Shown piece by piece: positions 26,105 through 35,493 of a stretch of DNA of 64,000 nucleotides. The stretch's first letter is position 1; each line of letters starts with the position of its first letter. Both the position numbers and the translations under genes were made by a program. The stretch is from Gimesia chilikensis (GTDB lineage: Bacteria > Planctomycetota > Planctomycetia > Planctomycetales > Planctomycetaceae): assembly GCF_007744075.1 (NCBI RefSeq), contig NZ_CP036266.1, positions 682,001 to 746,000 on the forward strand. The letters run 5' to 3'. The notes under the pieces are model-generated. The model saw nothing but the letters and a program-made list of their open reading frames with translations. It ran no database searches and was not told the origin of the DNA.

Positions 26105-27886
26105 ATGAGATTATTAGCGACATTCGTATTCACTTTTCTGATGATGACCGGTTCTGCACTGGCAGCTGCTCCCAAGGGGGTTCTGCTGGATTTCACTGCG
26201 ACCTGGTGTGGCCCGTGTCAGAAAATGAGTCCGCTGGTTTCACGTTTGAAACGTGAAGGCTATCCAATCAAGAAAGTCGACGTCGATCAGGAACCTGAGC
26301 TGGCCCGACGTTTTAATGTTTCCAGCATTCCCGCTTTTGTGCTGGTAGTCGATGGTAAAGAAGTGGCTCGTTCTGTCGGTGCCACAACGGAAAGTAATCT
26401 GCGTCGGATGCTGGCCCGGATTCCTGCTGCAGAACCTGCTCAGCCCGAGCGGTCACAGCCCCGTAACCCGGTCGTCTTCGCATCCAATGATCGTCGCAGC
26501 AATCAGGCTGAAGAAGCCCCGATTCAGCTGGCACAGGATCAGAAGCAGCCCGAAAAGAAATCGCGCGGATTCAATCTCCCGTTCTTTGGTAAAAACAAAT
26601 CGGAAGATGATTCGGTTCCTGTCGAAGAGCCCGTGATTCGTGCCCAGTTTGGCGATGCTGCCAACGATCAGTTCGCGGAAGCCGCTCCCCAGGAAGAAAT
26701 CATCAACTGGCGAGCCAGCACGGTTCGCATTCGTGTGAAAGACAAAAAGGGAATGGACCTCGGTTCGGGTACGGTAATTCACAGTGCCGTCGGTCGAACC
26801 CTGATCATGACCTGCAGTCATATCTTCAGTGACATCAGGGCTGATTCCGTGATTGAAGTCGATGTCTTCCAGGGCGAAAAGTACGACACTTATGTGGGTA
26901 CCCTGGTCCGTTATAACCTGGAAGCCGATGTAGGACTGATTTCGATTCCCACTTCGGGCGTCGTGGCTGCTGCGAAAGTGGCTCCGCTGGAAGATGAAGT
27001 AAAAGCGGGTGACGTCGTAGCATCTCTGGGTTGCAGCAGTGGAGAACTGCCGACCCTGGAGAAAATCAAGGTAACCGAACTCAACCGTTTCCTGGGACCG
27101 GACAACATCGAATGTACGGGCATGCCTGTGCAGGGACGTTCGGGCGGGGGACTGTTTAACCGCTCCGGCCAACTGGTGGGTGTCTGCTTTGCCGTCGATA
27201 AGGAAGACCGCCGTGGTCTGTATGCCGGTCTGCCCGTGGTGCATAAACTGCTCGATGAAAGCAACCTGACGGCCCTTTACAAACAGCCTGCCGTTCAGGA
27301 GTCCGCTCCGGAAACCAAGTTCGCCATGTCGGAAGCTGCTCCTGCAGCCCAGGCGGCTCCCAACCAGCAACTGCTGGATGAGTTCCTGAACCGGGCGATG
27401 CCTACTGACAGCCAGCCGCGTCAACAGGTGACCTCGGCAACCACCGGTAATCCGGACCTGTCACAGCTGCAGGCGGCATTGGATCAGGCAGGGGAAGCAG
27501 AAGTGGTCTGCATTATCCGTCCGCTCAACAAGCCCAAGTCAGCCAGCCGGGTTGTGATCATCAACAAGGCCAGTTCCAAGTTTGTCTCTTACCTGTCGGG
27601 CGAAGTCAGTAATCAACCTCAGCCGACCTCGGCCCGCTTCCAGCCTAAGGCCAACCTGTCGGGAACTCCCCGTAATGCAGAACGTCGTCAGCGGGATGAA
27701 CGCATCAGCCGCAGCCTGCCCCGGGCCAGTAAGACACACCTGGTAGCCAGCCCCGCTCAGTCGGAAGATGCCATGTTCCGGCCTCCTTCTTCTTTCACAC
27801 AGACGGCTAAAAAATCGACGCCGGACAGCCTGCAGAACAGTGCTCCGGTCCAGCGGTACCGTCGTTCCGCTGAGTCGCGTCGCTAA
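26105..27886 (+). CDS. periplasmic thioredoxin-trypsin-like protease fusion
   Basis: Exported protein of 593 residues. A signal peptide (about 1-21, ...GSALAAAPKG) is followed by a thioredoxin domain with the redox motif WCGPC (Cys35, Cys38) and the cis-proline strand IPAFVLVVDGKEV. After a Gln/Pro/Glu-rich linker comes a trypsin-like serine protease domain with a plausible triad: His239 (MTCSHIF), Asp275 (LEADVGLI) and Ser346 (QGRSGGGLF). A low-complexity tail rich in Ala, Gln, Ser and Arg follows, with no PDZ domain. GAGGAG lies upstream of the ATG. Redox and proteolytic activities on one chain suggest envelope protein quality control. That is inference. Confidence 0.85.
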   Translation: MRLLATFVFTFLMMTGSALAAAPKGVLLDFTATWCGPCQKMSPLVSRLKREGYPIKKVDVDQEPELARRFNVSSIPAFVLVVDGKEVARSVGATTESNLRRMLARIPAAEPAQPERSQPRNPVVFASNDRRSNQAEEAPIQLAQDQKQPEKKSRGFNLPFFGKNKSEDDSVPVEEPVIRAQFGDAANDQFAEAAPQEEIINWRASTVRIRVKDKKGMDLGSGTVIHSAVGRTLIMTCSHIFSDIRADSVIEVDVFQGEKYDTYVGTLVRYNLEADVGLISIPTSGVVAAAKVAPLEDEVKAGDVVASLGCSSGELPTLEKIKVTELNRFLGPDNIECTGMPVQGRSGGGLFNRSGQLVGVCFAVDKEDRRGLYAGLPVVHKLLDESNLTALYKQPAVQESAPETKFAMSEAAPAAQAAPNQQLLDEFLNRAMPTDSQPRQQVTSATTGNPDLSQLQAALDQAGEAEVVCIIRPLNKPKSASRVVIINKASSKFVSYLSGEVSNQPQPTSARFQPKANLSGTPRNAERRQRDERISRSLPRASKTHLVASPAQSEDAMFRPPSSFTQTAKKSTPDSLQNSAPVQRYRRSAESRR

Positions 27887-27914
27887 ACGCTCACTCGTCT
27901 ACTGAGAACATCTG

Positions 27915-27955
27915 ATCCAGTCTGAATCCCTGTGTGGTTCAGGCTGGATTTTTTT
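27915..27955 (+). terminator. intrinsic terminator of the thioredoxin-protease gene
   Basis: ATCCAGTCTGAA (27915-27926) pairs with TTCAGGCTGGAT (27938-27949), 12 pairs with one G-T, followed at once by a run of seven T. It lies 29 bases beyond the stop codon. Confidence 0.9.
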
Positions 27956-28076
27956 GTTTCTGGCTTTCAGACTTTTGTTCTGCTACGGTGGCTTTTTAGA
28001 ATAGAGATTCTGCGGAATACCACTGGGGAGGGTTCAACCTGTTCCCCTCAATGCGCCTGCCACCAGGAGACATCAC

Positions 28077-30137
28077 GTGAAGCTGTTCTGTAAACTGTCC
28101 GTCTGTCTGAGCCTGTTGTTGACTTATACCGGTCTGCTATCTGCCGAGGATCTGCAGTTGAACCTGCGATCTCAGTCCGAGACCAGCAAAGGCTCCGGAC
28201 GTTATCATCGACTGGAACACAAGGAGAGCTGGGATCCCGAGCAGACCGCGATTATCGTCTGCGATGTCTGGGACTACCATCATTGTCTGAATGCGGTCCG
28301 GCGACTGGAACAGTTTGCACCGCGGCTGGATCAGCTGCTCAAGACGGCCCGCGCACAGGGGGTGACCATCATTCACGCCCCGAGTGATTGTATGCCGACT
28401 TACAAGGGACACCCGGCGCGTCAGCGGGCGCAGCAGGTTACGTTCAATGGACCGATACCGGAGGGCATCGAAAACTGGTGCTCGAAGATTCCCAGTGAAG
28501 AGCAGGCCGTGTATCCCCTCGATCAGTCCGATGGGGGCGAGGATGATGACCCGGAAGAACACAAAGCGTGGGCCGCGAAGCTGAAGTCGCTGGGCCGCAA
28601 TCCGTCACTCCCCTGGCAGAAGCAGTCGCCGTTGATCACCATCGATAGTGAGAACGATTTCATTTCCGATAAGGGGGATGAAGTCTGGCGGATTCTGGGA
28701 AGCCGTGGCATTAAGAATGTGATTCTGACCGGCGTACATACCAACATGTGTGTCCTCGGTCGTCCGTTCGGATTACGGCAGATGGCACAGAATGGGAAGA
28801 ACGTGGTACTGGTGCGGGACCTGACCGATACGATGTACAACCCGCAGCGCTGGCCTTACGTGAGTCACTTTACCGGTAACGATCTGATTATCTCGCACAT
28901 CGAAAAATTCATCTGTCCCACAATTACCAGCGATCAGATTCTGGGAGGCGATGAATTTGTATTCAAGAAAGATGATCGACCTCACCTCGTGATCATCATG
29001 GCGGAGCAGGAGTACGAGACAGAGAAAAGTTTACCCAAGTTCGCGGCGGAGAACCTGGGCAAAGCGTTTCGTGTGAGCCTGGTCTTTGCTGATGACAAGG
29101 AGCGGAATAAGATCCCGGGGATCGAAGAGATCGAGGATGCGGATCTCGTATTATTCAGCGTTCGCAGACGTGTACTTCCGAAAAAACAGATGGCGCTGAT
29201 CAAGAAGTATGTTGCCGCGGGTAAGCCGGTGGTGGGAATCCGCACCGCGAGCCATGCGTTTTCACTGCGCGGGAAAGAGCCGCCGAAAGGATACGCGGAC
29301 TGGCCTGAATTTGACGCGACGGTTTTTGGCGGCAGTTATCACGGCCATCACGCAAATGATCTGAGGTCGATTGTGACGATCAATCCGAAGCAAAAGCAGA
29401 ACCCGATTCTGACAGGCATTCCCGACAAACCGTTCCCGCAGGCGTATTCGCTGTATGAGGTGACACCGCTGGCGAAAGGGACGACGGTATTGATGACGGC
29501 GGAAATCAAAGGGAAGCCGGTCGAACCGGTGGCCTGGACGTTTCAGCGGAAGGATGGCGGTCGTTCGTTTTATACTTCAATGGGACACACTGGCGATTTC
29601 CAGCAACCCGAGTTCGTACGGCTGCTGGCCAACGGGATCTACTGGGCCGCAGGTCTGAATCCCGCAAAAGTGAAACTCTCCGAAAAGGTGAGCCTGCGTG
29701 GTGCACCGCACTGGACCGTGGTTTCTTTGCCCGAGTTCAAGAAGCCGGCAGGGACCGTAGAGAGTCGCTGGTATCGTTGCGTGGCCCGGATACCGAAAGC
29801 GTGGCTGGCTGGTGAGCCTGTGCAGTTAAAGGTACCCACGTCTGCCGGGAACACGGTTCAAGCCTGGTTGAACGGAACGGCTCTTAAGAAACGGGGCGAC
29901 GGATTCGTGATCGCTCCCGGGATGGTCACTGTGAACGATGCGAATCTGATTGTCGTCTCTGTTTCCGGTCGCGATGCGGGAGTCGATTTTGTGTCGGTGC
30001 CTCAACTGGTTTCTGCCAGTGGTGCACTTCCCCTGGCGGGACGCTGGCAGTATCGGTCGGGCGATGATCGTGCGTTTGCGAACATGCCTTTACCGGCCAA
30101 GTTCGGTACGGTGACGGATATTGTGTTTAAACCGTGA
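28077..30137 (+). CDS. exported isochorismatase-like hydrolase fused to a ThuA-like domain
   Basis: Protein of 686 residues starting at GTG 28077, nine bases after an AGGAG ribosome site, with a signal peptide (MKLFCKLSVCLSLLLTYTGLLSA). The first domain (about 55-290) is a cysteine hydrolase of the isochorismatase / nicotinamidase fold, with acidic residues in IIVCDVWDYHH and the likely nucleophile Cys225 in TGVHTNMCVLG. The second (about 300-530) is ThuA-like (HLVIIMAEQEYETE, LVLFSVRRRVLPKKQM, GKPVVGIRTASHAF, FGGSYHGHH). The C-terminal 140 residues form a beta-rich region resembling carbohydrate-binding folds. ThuA-like domains are often tied to sugar metabolism; the substrate is unknown. 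A ThuA domain of the same type starts the giant protein at 55481. Confidence 0.8.
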   Translation: MKLFCKLSVCLSLLLTYTGLLSAEDLQLNLRSQSETSKGSGRYHRLEHKESWDPEQTAIIVCDVWDYHHCLNAVRRLEQFAPRLDQLLKTARAQGVTIIHAPSDCMPTYKGHPARQRAQQVTFNGPIPEGIENWCSKIPSEEQAVYPLDQSDGGEDDDPEEHKAWAAKLKSLGRNPSLPWQKQSPLITIDSENDFISDKGDEVWRILGSRGIKNVILTGVHTNMCVLGRPFGLRQMAQNGKNVVLVRDLTDTMYNPQRWPYVSHFTGNDLIISHIEKFICPTITSDQILGGDEFVFKKDDRPHLVIIMAEQEYETEKSLPKFAAENLGKAFRVSLVFADDKERNKIPGIEEIEDADLVLFSVRRRVLPKKQMALIKKYVAAGKPVVGIRTASHAFSLRGKEPPKGYADWPEFDATVFGGSYHGHHANDLRSIVTINPKQKQNPILTGIPDKPFPQAYSLYEVTPLAKGTTVLMTAEIKGKPVEPVAWTFQRKDGGRSFYTSMGHTGDFQQPEFVRLLANGIYWAAGLNPAKVKLSEKVSLRGAPHWTVVSLPEFKKPAGTVESRWYRCVARIPKAWLAGEPVQLKVPTSAGNTVQAWLNGTALKKRGDGFVIAPGMVTVNDANLIVVSVSGRDAGVDFVSVPQLVSASGALPLAGRWQYRSGDDRAFANMPLPAKFGTVTDIVFKP

Positions 30138-30224
30138 GGGTGTGGGAAGCATTAGTACCAACTGGTTTCAGATGGCAGGAGCGTTCTGCAGGAGCAACCG
30201 GAAGATTTCCTGTCAGTTTCCAGT

Positions 30225-30398
30225 TCGCTGCGCTCACCCCGAATTGCATTCGGGGCTACCCTTTGAATTGGGAACGCGTGATCTGGAATTCACTGTCGGG
30301 CAAGTATTTAGGCCGGACACATGGCACCCGGCGTTTGCTACCATTGAATGAAATCTTTGCTGGAGATTTTACCGGCGGCTAGCGCCTTGCCGCTCAGT
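30225..30398 (+). repeat. dispersed intergenic repeat, copy A
   Basis: It contains TTCGCTGCGCTC followed by a hairpin CCCCGAAT-TGC-ATTCGGGG (30237-30255). A degenerate CTGTCGGGCAAG ... GGCACCCGG segment lies at 30291-30330, and the core ACCGGCGGCTAGCGCC ... GCCGCTCAG at 30371-30397. The core ends eight bases before the stop of the minus-strand radical SAM gene. Confidence 0.7.
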
Positions 30399-30405
30399 TT
30401 TTCTT

Positions 30406-31320
30406 TTATATGAACGTACAACGGTTGCAGGGTTCGACGCTTAAGCGCGAGACTGTAGACTCCCGGAGCTTGCGGTACTCAGGAGAGTTGTAGATCTCCA
30501 GGACATTCTGATCGTTGGCGTTGCCGATGGGGTATTCGGCCTGACCGTCGGCACAGCAGTGGGCGACTTCTCCGGTCGCGGTGATCGAGAGTTCGAACCA
30601 GCGTTCGCAGCCCATGTTGGGAACTTCATAGACGTTGAGCCCCTGCACCTGTCCCATCCATTCCATGCGGGGAAAGACGCTCGATTTGAACAGCGGATAA
30701 TTGATGCTGACCCACTGCACGAATTCATGGTCTGCCGCGGTGCCATCCCCTACGCGCGAAAGAACCACCGGGAAGGGAATGTCACCTTCCATGAATGCAT
30801 CGTGAATCATTTCCAGCTTTTGACGCGTACGCTGATAGGGGAGGCTCATCACCCGTTCGTATTCGGCCTCGCGATGATCGTTGAATGAGATCCAGAGGTA
30901 CTGGAGATTTTTGACATCCTGCAGCTTTTCCAGCTTGTCTTCTGTGATGGGAGTGGAGTTGGAGGTCAGCGCGATTTTGGCCTGGGGGAGCAGGGTGTTG
31001 ATTTTTTCCAGAACGTCAAACAGACGGACATCCAGAAACGGTTCGCTGACTTTGAACGGCGAAATCTGCAGGTTCATCTCCTGGGGGATCGCCGTCAGTT
31101 CGTTCAGGATTTTGTCGATGAGCTCGTCGCTCATTTTGGTGTGCTTGCGGTTCAGATCCGGGTAAGGACAGAAGTTGCAACTCGCATTACAGCGTGCCTG
31201 GGTCTCAAGGTGCACGTGACGCGGGTAGTCCATGTAGTGCGAATGCCGCATGCGGGCCACGCCGGCGTCGTATTCTGCTCTCTGTTCACTAAACTGATAC
31301 GGGCTGATGACTTCCAGCAT
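30406..31320 (-). CDS. radical SAM / SPASM domain protein
   Basis: Protein of about 304 residues. The radical SAM cluster motif is CNASCNFCPYPD (CxxxCxxC, about residues 43-50). C-terminal cysteines in GCERWFELS, AHCCADGQ and PCNRCTFI look like a SPASM auxiliary cluster domain. The start is taken at ATG 31320, preceded by GGAAGAG; a TTG ten codons upstream is less likely. SPASM proteins modify peptides or proteins or act on small molecules. No precursor-peptide gene is evident alongside, and the neighbours (pyrF upstream and divergent, the ThuA fusion downstream) give no pathway. It is unrelated in position to the radical SAM pair at 3222-5407. Confidence 0.8.
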   Translation of the reverse strand: MLEVISPYQFSEQRAEYDAGVARMRHSHYMDYPRHVHLETQARCNASCNFCPYPDLNRKHTKMSDELIDKILNELTAIPQEMNLQISPFKVSEPFLDVRLFDVLEKINTLLPQAKIALTSNSTPITEDKLEKLQDVKNLQYLWISFNDHREAEYERVMSLPYQRTRQKLEMIHDAFMEGDIPFPVVLSRVGDGTAADHEFVQWVSINYPLFKSSVFPRMEWMGQVQGLNVYEVPNMGCERWFELSITATGEVAHCCADGQAEYPIGNANDQNVLEIYNSPEYRKLRESTVSRLSVEPCNRCTFI

Positions 31321-31595
31321 TTTGTCGACTCTTCCATGAATCAGGGACAAGCGGAATATGGTGTGTTTTGCAGATCGGGGAGTGGCTGTTTTCGGTCAAT
31401 GAGAGCTTCCGGTCCGAATCCTGTAGAACAGTTCCCTCTGTCCGTTACGGCTGGTGAAAACTCTGCCGTGGATCGGGAATTCAAAAACCCTCATTATTCC
31501 ATTGTCGGCTTAATTTAGTATGATTCATGAAGGAAAACCTCGAACCTTCTGATATTGAAAATGCCCTAACCTGTATCTCTGAAAGCAGTTAACTG

Positions 31596-32537
31596 ATGCA
31601 CCACTTTTCTGATCGTCTGAATGCCGCCATCCGCAGTAAAAAAACACCCGCTCTGGTCGGTCTGGACCCCCGCTTTGACTGGCTTCCCGAGGAGATCGTC
31701 TCTGCTGCGGAAGCGAAACATTCCAGCAAAGCGGAGATCGTCGCGGCTGCTTTTGAGGAGTTCTGTTTTCGGATGATCGATGTGGTCGCTCCCCTGGTGC
31801 CGGCTGTGAAGCCGCAGGCCGCGTTCTTTGAAGAATGGGGGCCCGCCGGTTGTCTCGCGCTGCAGCGTGTGATTAAGCGGGCGCGTGAGGCGGGGCTGGT
31901 TGTGATCTGTGATGCGAAGCGGGGAGACATCGGCTCGACGGCTGAAGCGTATGCCCGTGCATACCTGGCAGGCGCAGATCCCGAGAGTGCCATCTGGGCG
32001 GCGGACTGTCTGACGGTGAACCCTTACCTGGGCAGCGATACCCTGCAACCGTTTGTGAAAGTGGCCGTCGAACGGGGGGCGGGGATTTACGTGCTGGTCC
32101 GAACGAGTAATCCGGGAGCGGGGACCTTTCAGGATCGGAAAACAGACGGTCATACTTTGTATGAATGTGTGGCGGCGGTCGTGAATGACCTCGCATTGAA
32201 TACAACGGGTAACGGACACTACGGCGCCATCGGTGCGGTGGTGGGGGCGACCTATCCGGAAGAGCTGACACAACTGCGGGAACTGATGCCGCATACTCCG
32301 CTGCTGGTGCCCGGTTATGGCAGCCAGGGTGCGGGAGCCGGCGATGTCGCGGGAGCCTTCGATGCGGAAGGGCTGGGCGCGATCATCAACAGTTCGCGGG
32401 GAATCAACTTCGCGATTCGCAAGGAACCGTATTTCGAGAAATTCGCTCCGGAAGAATGGGAGCAGGCAGTGGAAGCGGCCACGCATGATATGATCGCCGA
32501 CCTGGCCGAACATACGCCCGCCGGGAAGCTGCAATGA
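31596..32537 (+). CDS. pyrF: orotidine 5'-phosphate decarboxylase, type 2
   Basis: Final step of de novo UMP synthesis: decarboxylates OMP to UMP in the cytoplasm. At 313 residues it has the longer type 2 form. The catalytic Asp-Lys signature is visible in [29 protein letters not shown] near the N-terminus and [13 protein letters not shown] near the phosphate-binding end also fit. The stop overlaps the next start as ATGA, so the gene is coupled to a DNA glycosylase gene, a partnership with no obvious biochemical logic. Confidence 0.92.
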   Translation: MHHFSDRLNAAIRSKKTPALVGLDPRFDWLPEEIVSAAEAKHSSKAEIVAAAFEEFCFRMIDVVAPLVPAVKPQAAFFEEWGPAGCLALQRVIKRAREAGLVVICDAKRGDIGSTAEAYARAYLAGADPESAIWAADCLTVNPYLGSDTLQPFVKVAVERGAGIYVLVRTSNPGAGTFQDRKTDGHTLYECVAAVVNDLALNTTGNGHYGAIGAVVGATYPEELTQLRELMPHTPLLVPGYGSQGAGAGDVAGAFDAEGLGAIINSSRGINFAIRKEPYFEKFAPEEWEQAVEAATHDMIADLAEHTPAGKLQ

Positions 32538-33169
32538 GTGACCACGCGAAGTCGTTTGCAGAAGCTTCACTGCATCTGCGAAAAGTCGATCCCAGGCTTA
32601 AGCCGGTGATCGACAATATCGGTGTCTGTTCGTTGAAGCCGTATCGTTATCGGTTTGCACTGCTGCTGCGTTCGATCGTCTCGCAACAGATCTCTACATC
32701 TGCGGCCCGGACGATTTACAAACGTCTGCATGCGTTGACCGGAAAAGGGCAGCCGAGTGCGGAAAAGATCATGCAGCTCTCTCACGAAGAACTGCGTTCG
32801 GTTGGGTTGTCTGCACAGAAAGCGAATTACGTGCATCACCTGGCGGAGATGGTACTTGAAAAACAGGTACGGCTGCATAAGATGCACACAATGACCGATG
32901 ATGAGGTGACCGCGGAACTGGTGCAGGTCAAGGGTATCGGTCAGTGGACGGCGCAGATGTTTCTGATGTTCGGCCTCTGTCGTCCTGATGTGTTCCCGCA
33001 TGACGACCTGGGAATTCAGAACGGCATCCAGACGATTTACGAACTGGAGACCCGTCCCGACAAGCAGACGTGTATCGAAATCGCCGAACTCTGGGCGCCG
33101 TATCGGACGGTGGCCAGCTGGTACTGCTGGCGGGTGCTGGAAATGGAAACGCCCGACGGTCCGTGGTAA
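32534..33169 (+). CDS. DNA-3-methyladenine glycosylase (AlkA / HhH-GPD family)
   Basis: Base-excision repair enzyme of 211 residues that removes alkylated bases from DNA. The helix-hairpin-helix is seen in [15 protein letters not shown], followed by the catalytic Asp in FPHDDLGIQ (about residue 155). The N-terminal [13 protein letters not shown] is typical of the family. It lacks the iron-sulfur cysteines of endonuclease III and the N-terminal extra domain of E. coli AlkA, so it is closer to short AlkA-like forms. The start is the ATGA overlap with pyrF. A YhdH-type gene follows after 34 bases. Confidence 0.9.
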   Translation: MSDHAKSFAEASLHLRKVDPRLKPVIDNIGVCSLKPYRYRFALLLRSIVSQQISTSAARTIYKRLHALTGKGQPSAEKIMQLSHEELRSVGLSAQKANYVHHLAEMVLEKQVRLHKMHTMTDDEVTAELVQVKGIGQWTAQMFLMFGLCRPDVFPHDDLGIQNGIQTIYELETRPDKQTCIEIAELWAPYRTVASWYCWRVLEMETPDGPW

Positions 33170-33203
33170 GTATATTTATAACTCTGACAAAACCGGATCT
33201 ATC

Positions 33204-34205
33204 ATGACAAATTCCTTTCGCTGTTTTCAGGTTAGTCAACAGGAACCCAAAGAAATAACAGCTGATGTTGTCTCAGTACCGTATAACAACCTGCCTGACG
33301 GTGAAGTGACGATACGTGTCGTTTATTCGTCGGTGAATTATAAAGACGCTCTGGCGGCGACCGGGAATCCCGGCGTGGTCCGTCATTTCCCGCATGTGCC
33401 CGGCATCGATGCGGCAGGCATCGTGGAGTCTTCCGACTCCGATCAGTTTCAGGTGGGAGACAAAGTGGTAGTGACCAGCTATGAGCTGGGAGTCGAACGC
33501 TGGGGAGGCTGGTCCGAACTGATTCGCGTCAAACCGGAATGGATTGTGCCGCTGCCTGACGGGCTGACGCTCAAAGAGTCGATGATTCTCGGAACCGCAG
33601 GACTGACGGCGGCGATGTGCGTCGACAGTCTGCTGCACCATCATATCAAACCCGAGTCGGGCAAGGTGCTGGTGACGGGGGCCTCGGGAGGTGTCGGGTC
33701 GTTTGCCCTGTCGCTGCTGAAACGTTGCGGGTTCGAAGTGACCGCGGTTTCCGGTAAAGCGGAGTACCATCAGCGACTGCTCGATTTGGGAGCTGAGGAA
33801 GTCGTCGATCGGCTGGCGATTGATATCAACTCGGACCGTCCGTTACTGAAAGGGCACTGGGCGGCTGCCATCGATACGGTGGGCGGCTCTCTGTTGAGTC
33901 ATGTAATCCGCTCGATTCAGCCTCAGGGTTGTGTGGCTGCCTGTGGTAACGCGGGGGGCGCGCAGCTGGATTTGACCGTGTTCCCATTCATTCTGCGGGG
34001 AGTGACACTCGACGGGATCGATTCGGCCTGGTACCCGATTGAAAAGCGGGCCGCACTCTGGCAGAAGCTGGCGACTGACTGGAAGCTGGACGACCTCGAT
34101 TCGCGGGCAAAGGTCATCACGCTCGACCAGGCACAGCAGACGGTTGAGAGCCTGCTGGAGGGGACGCACCAGGAACGGACGATCATCCAGGTGGGAGCCG
34201 AATAA
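33204..34205 (+). CDS. YhdH/YhfP-family NADPH-dependent quinone oxidoreductase (acrylyl-CoA reductase-like)
   Basis: Zinc-free medium-chain dehydrogenase/reductase of 333 residues. The N-terminal substrate domain contains SSVNYKDALAATG and HVPGIDAAGIV. The nucleotide-binding motif VLVTGASGGVGSFA is followed by KRCGFEVTAVSGK, as in YhdH/AcuI proteins. The expected reaction is NADPH-dependent reduction of an activated double bond such as acrylyl-CoA or a quinone. The ATG at 33204 opens the family-typical MTNSFRCFQV; the longer open frame upstream overlaps the glycosylase gene in another phase and is not used. Probably third in the pyrF operon and followed by a terminator. Confidence 0.88.
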   Translation: MTNSFRCFQVSQQEPKEITADVVSVPYNNLPDGEVTIRVVYSSVNYKDALAATGNPGVVRHFPHVPGIDAAGIVESSDSDQFQVGDKVVVTSYELGVERWGGWSELIRVKPEWIVPLPDGLTLKESMILGTAGLTAAMCVDSLLHHHIKPESGKVLVTGASGGVGSFALSLLKRCGFEVTAVSGKAEYHQRLLDLGAEEVVDRLAIDINSDRPLLKGHWAAAIDTVGGSLLSHVIRSIQPQGCVAACGNAGGAQLDLTVFPFILRGVTLDGIDSAWYPIEKRAALWQKLATDWKLDDLDSRAKVITLDQAQQTVESLLEGTHQERTIIQVGAE

Positions 34206-34225
34206 CGGCGGTAGTCGGCGCAAAG

Positions 34226-34273
34226 CAAGAGGCCACAACCACAAGGGGTATGGCCTCTGTTGCTGATTTGATT
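34226..34273 (+). terminator. terminator between convergent YhdH-type and aldolase genes
   Basis: AGAGGCCA (34228-34235) pairs with TGGCCTCT (34251-34258), with further pairing of the flanking GCA and TGC. A T-rich GATTTGATTTTTA follows at 34264-34276, suiting the plus-strand operon. Confidence 0.7.
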
Positions 34274-34288
34274 TTTATGGCCGCTGGT

Positions 34289-35086
34289 TTAGTAGCGGGC
34301 CAGGTCGGCGGTGTCGGACTTGAGATTCAGGCCGGTGACGATCCGCTGGGCTTCGTTGACCATGAACTTGACTTCACTGCCACAGGCGATGAACCGCCAG
34401 CCTTCGGCGATGCGCTGTTCGACGGCTTCGACAGTCTGCACGTGCAGACCGACGGGGGTGCCGGTCTTCTTGCCGGTTTCCAGAATCCGCTGCAGCATGG
34501 CTTCGAGTTCATCCGGTGATGGATGCACGCCGGTTTCTTTGCTCATCTGGAAGGTCAGGTCGTTGGGACCGACGAAGATGGCGTCGACGCCTTCCAGGCT
34601 GTAGATCTCTTCGGCATTCTCGACCCCTTCGGGGGATTCGGTTTGCAGGACGACGAGGATTTCATCGTTCGCGTATTTGTAGTAGTCGCCTGCGGTGGCA
34701 TCGAAGTTCATGGCGTGCAGTACACCGCCTACCGAACGGTTGCCGATCGGCGGATATTTCACGGCGTCGATGACTTCTTTGGCCTGTTCGACGGTGTTGA
34801 TCATCGGGGCGACAATCCCGTGAGCACCGGCGTCGAGGGCCCGTTTGATGAGTTCATATTTTCCGAGAGGAACCCGGCAGAGGGGGACGCAGCCGGCATC
34901 TGCGATGGCACCGAAGAGGAGTGCGGCCTGCGACCAGTCGATGGGTGAGTGTTCCATGTCGACGGTCAGCCAGGGGAATCCGACGCGGGCCATCAGGCGG
35001 GTCATCATTACATCCCCGGATGAGAGCCATGTTCCAACCTGAGGTTTCCCCTCACTCAATGCTGCTTTGACCGGATTCTTTTTCAT
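34289..35086 (-). CDS. HpcH/HpaI-family class II aldolase
   Basis: Metal-dependent pyruvate aldolase of 265 residues, of the HpcH / 2-keto-3-deoxy-L-rhamnonate aldolase type, cleaving or forming 2-keto-hydroxy acids. Diagnostic segments are [42 protein letters not shown] (active-site Arg and the metal-site region), [15 protein letters not shown] (metal Glu) and [15 protein letters not shown] (metal Asp). The exact substrate cannot be set. A cupin gene lies 62 bases upstream on the same strand and may be cotranscribed. Confidence 0.88.
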   Translation of the reverse strand: MKKNPVKAALSEGKPQVGTWLSSGDVMMTRLMARVGFPWLTVDMEHSPIDWSQAALLFGAIADAGCVPLCRVPLGKYELIKRALDAGAHGIVAPMINTVEQAKEVIDAVKYPPIGNRSVGGVLHAMNFDATAGDYYKYANDEILVVLQTESPEGVENAEEIYSLEGVDAIFVGPNDLTFQMSKETGVHPSPDELEAMLQRILETGKKTGTPVGLHVQTVEAVEQRIAEGWRFIACGSEVKFMVNEAQRIVTGLNLKSDTADLARY

Positions 35087-35148
35087 CAGTCTGAATGTCT
35101 TTCCTGTAATCTATTTGAAATTGAAGTGATCTGATACCAGATGTTGAT

Positions 35149-35493
35149 TCACCCATTCTCGACAGGCTCATAGTGGATTGCAAGCCAAACGCTTTCCCCG
35201 TCGGCGGCGGTCGCCTCGACCCGATGCAGACAATGCGCGGGAATGTTCACTGCATCGCCGGGAATGAGCGTCCGCCCCTCGGTTTCCCCCTCAAAACGGA
35301 GTACAGCTGACCCCGAGAGCAGAACCACCCATTCGGCGTGTTCCTGATCGTACCACTGTCCTTCCCGCGTAGACTGCCCGGTCGAAACGATGCGTTCCAC
35401 CCGGCAGGACTGCCCCCGGAAGAGGTGTTCGAAGAGCTCCTCGGTCGGGGGTGTGGCTTGCGGGGTGAGCAGGTTGGTGATTTCAGGAATCAT
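35149..35493 (-). CDS. small cupin-domain protein
   Basis: Single-domain cupin of 114 residues. The metal-site pattern is seen as EHAEWVVLLSGSAVLRFEGE (motif 1) and GDAVNIPAHCLHRVEAT (motif 2), with conserved His, Glu and His ligands. Cupins include isomerases, dioxygenases and sensors; no specific reaction can be named. Its position just upstream of the aldolase suggests a shared sugar-acid role, but this is weak. Confidence 0.8.
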   Translation of the reverse strand: MIPEITNLLTPQATPPTEELFEHLFRGQSCRVERIVSTGQSTREGQWYDQEHAEWVVLLSGSAVLRFEGETEGRTLIPGDAVNIPAHCLHRVEATAADGESVWLAIHYEPVENG

